From Phyllobacteriaceae bacterium (GTDB lineage Bacteria; Pseudomonadota; Alphaproteobacteria; Rhizobiales; Rhizobiaceae): a stretch of 64,000 nucleotides of DNA. The notes beneath the pieces were generated by a model that saw only the letters and a list, made by a program, of their open reading frames with translations, was not told the origin of the DNA and made no database searches. The translations under genes and the position numbers were made by a program. The DNA lies in the NCBI GenBank assembly GCA_024742765.1, contig JANSXT010000003.1, positions 1 through 64,000 on the forward strand, given 5' to 3'. Shown here one piece after another: positions 63,760 through 64,000 of this stretch (position 1 is the stretch's first letter; every line of letters begins with the position of its first letter).

Positions 63760-64000
63760 CAACGGATCATGCAACTATCGCGTTGCTCCCAACGGAAGGC
63801 CGATTTGGCTAACACCATTTTGTTTTGGTGGCCGGATCGGCCGAAAGACCGTTTCCTGCAGGCACTCGGAGAGCTTCAGGTGAGCGAGACTTCTGGGGTC
63901 GGAAGGTGATCTGGAGGCGCAGCGGCACTATCAACATAGCTTCGCATTCGTTTATCGCAGCTTGCGTACCCCCAGTTTACCAGCAGATGGGCATGCGGTT
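63760..64000. other. Downstream end of the window
   Basis: 241 bp after the SLOG gene with no supported gene, terminator or repeat. The TIR/STAND cluster may continue beyond the window. Confidence 0.4.

Overview
The window looks like a chromosomal segment from an alphaproteobacterium, most likely of the Hyphomicrobiales/Rhizobiales type. This rests on the GC-rich core, the rplY-pth-ychF order, a petABC cytochrome bc1 operon, SoxR, a DUF1285-CoA-pyrophosphatase-cca operon, a MoxR/DUF58/DUF4159 operon and the typical palindromic repeats. The genus cannot be read from the sequence.

Core part (1-29087): rplY and pth are followed by a convergent atypical SDR and a 1.5-kb gene-free stretch with three related palindromic repeats and a strong hairpin. 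Next come ychF, a small membrane protein, apt and the petABC operon (minus strand, with a clear terminator). A pair of ABC exporter half-transporters is separated by another inverted repeat. Then follow trmL, a glyoxalase-fold gene divergent from soxR with a SoxR box between them, a GNAT acetyltransferase, hemF, the cca/Nudix/DUF1285 operon, the four-gene moxR operon and a DegT aminotransferase plus Gfo/Idh dehydrogenase pair.

Accessory part (29088-64000): it begins at a tRNA-Met(CAT) whose 3' half overlaps the 3' end of a truncated serine recombinase, a sign of integration at this tRNA. Next is a three-gene cassette of exported proteins (VWA, SH3-like, long coiled-coil). Then comes a complete pentose/pentitol or sugar-acid catabolic locus (35538-50365): four minus-strand enzyme genes headed by a XylX-like dehydratase, diverging from an aldehyde dehydrogenase, xylulokinase, HAD phosphatase, RpiR regulator, RpiA, a three-component sugar ABC importer and a ketoglutarate-semialdehyde-dehydrogenase-like enzyme. 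A shared TAGTNNNRCTA palindrome sits in or over the three promoters and is probably the RpiR operator. A decayed IS3-family element (50622-52090) follows.

The most interesting locus is 52470-63759: six same-strand genes made of conflict-system domains. Order: TIR fused to a degenerate SIR2-like domain; nSTAND1-type NTPase; a 1431-aa protein with about seven membrane helices; a small helical protein; a tandem-TIR protein; and a SLOG-domain protein. TIR, SIR2 and SLOG are also the parts of Thoeris anti-phage systems, but here they are fused and distributed differently and joined by a STAND NTPase and a giant membrane protein. I infer an abortive-infection or NAD-nucleotide signalling defence system, possibly two cooperating modules (52470-60683 and 60887-63759). 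The right border of the island lies outside the window.
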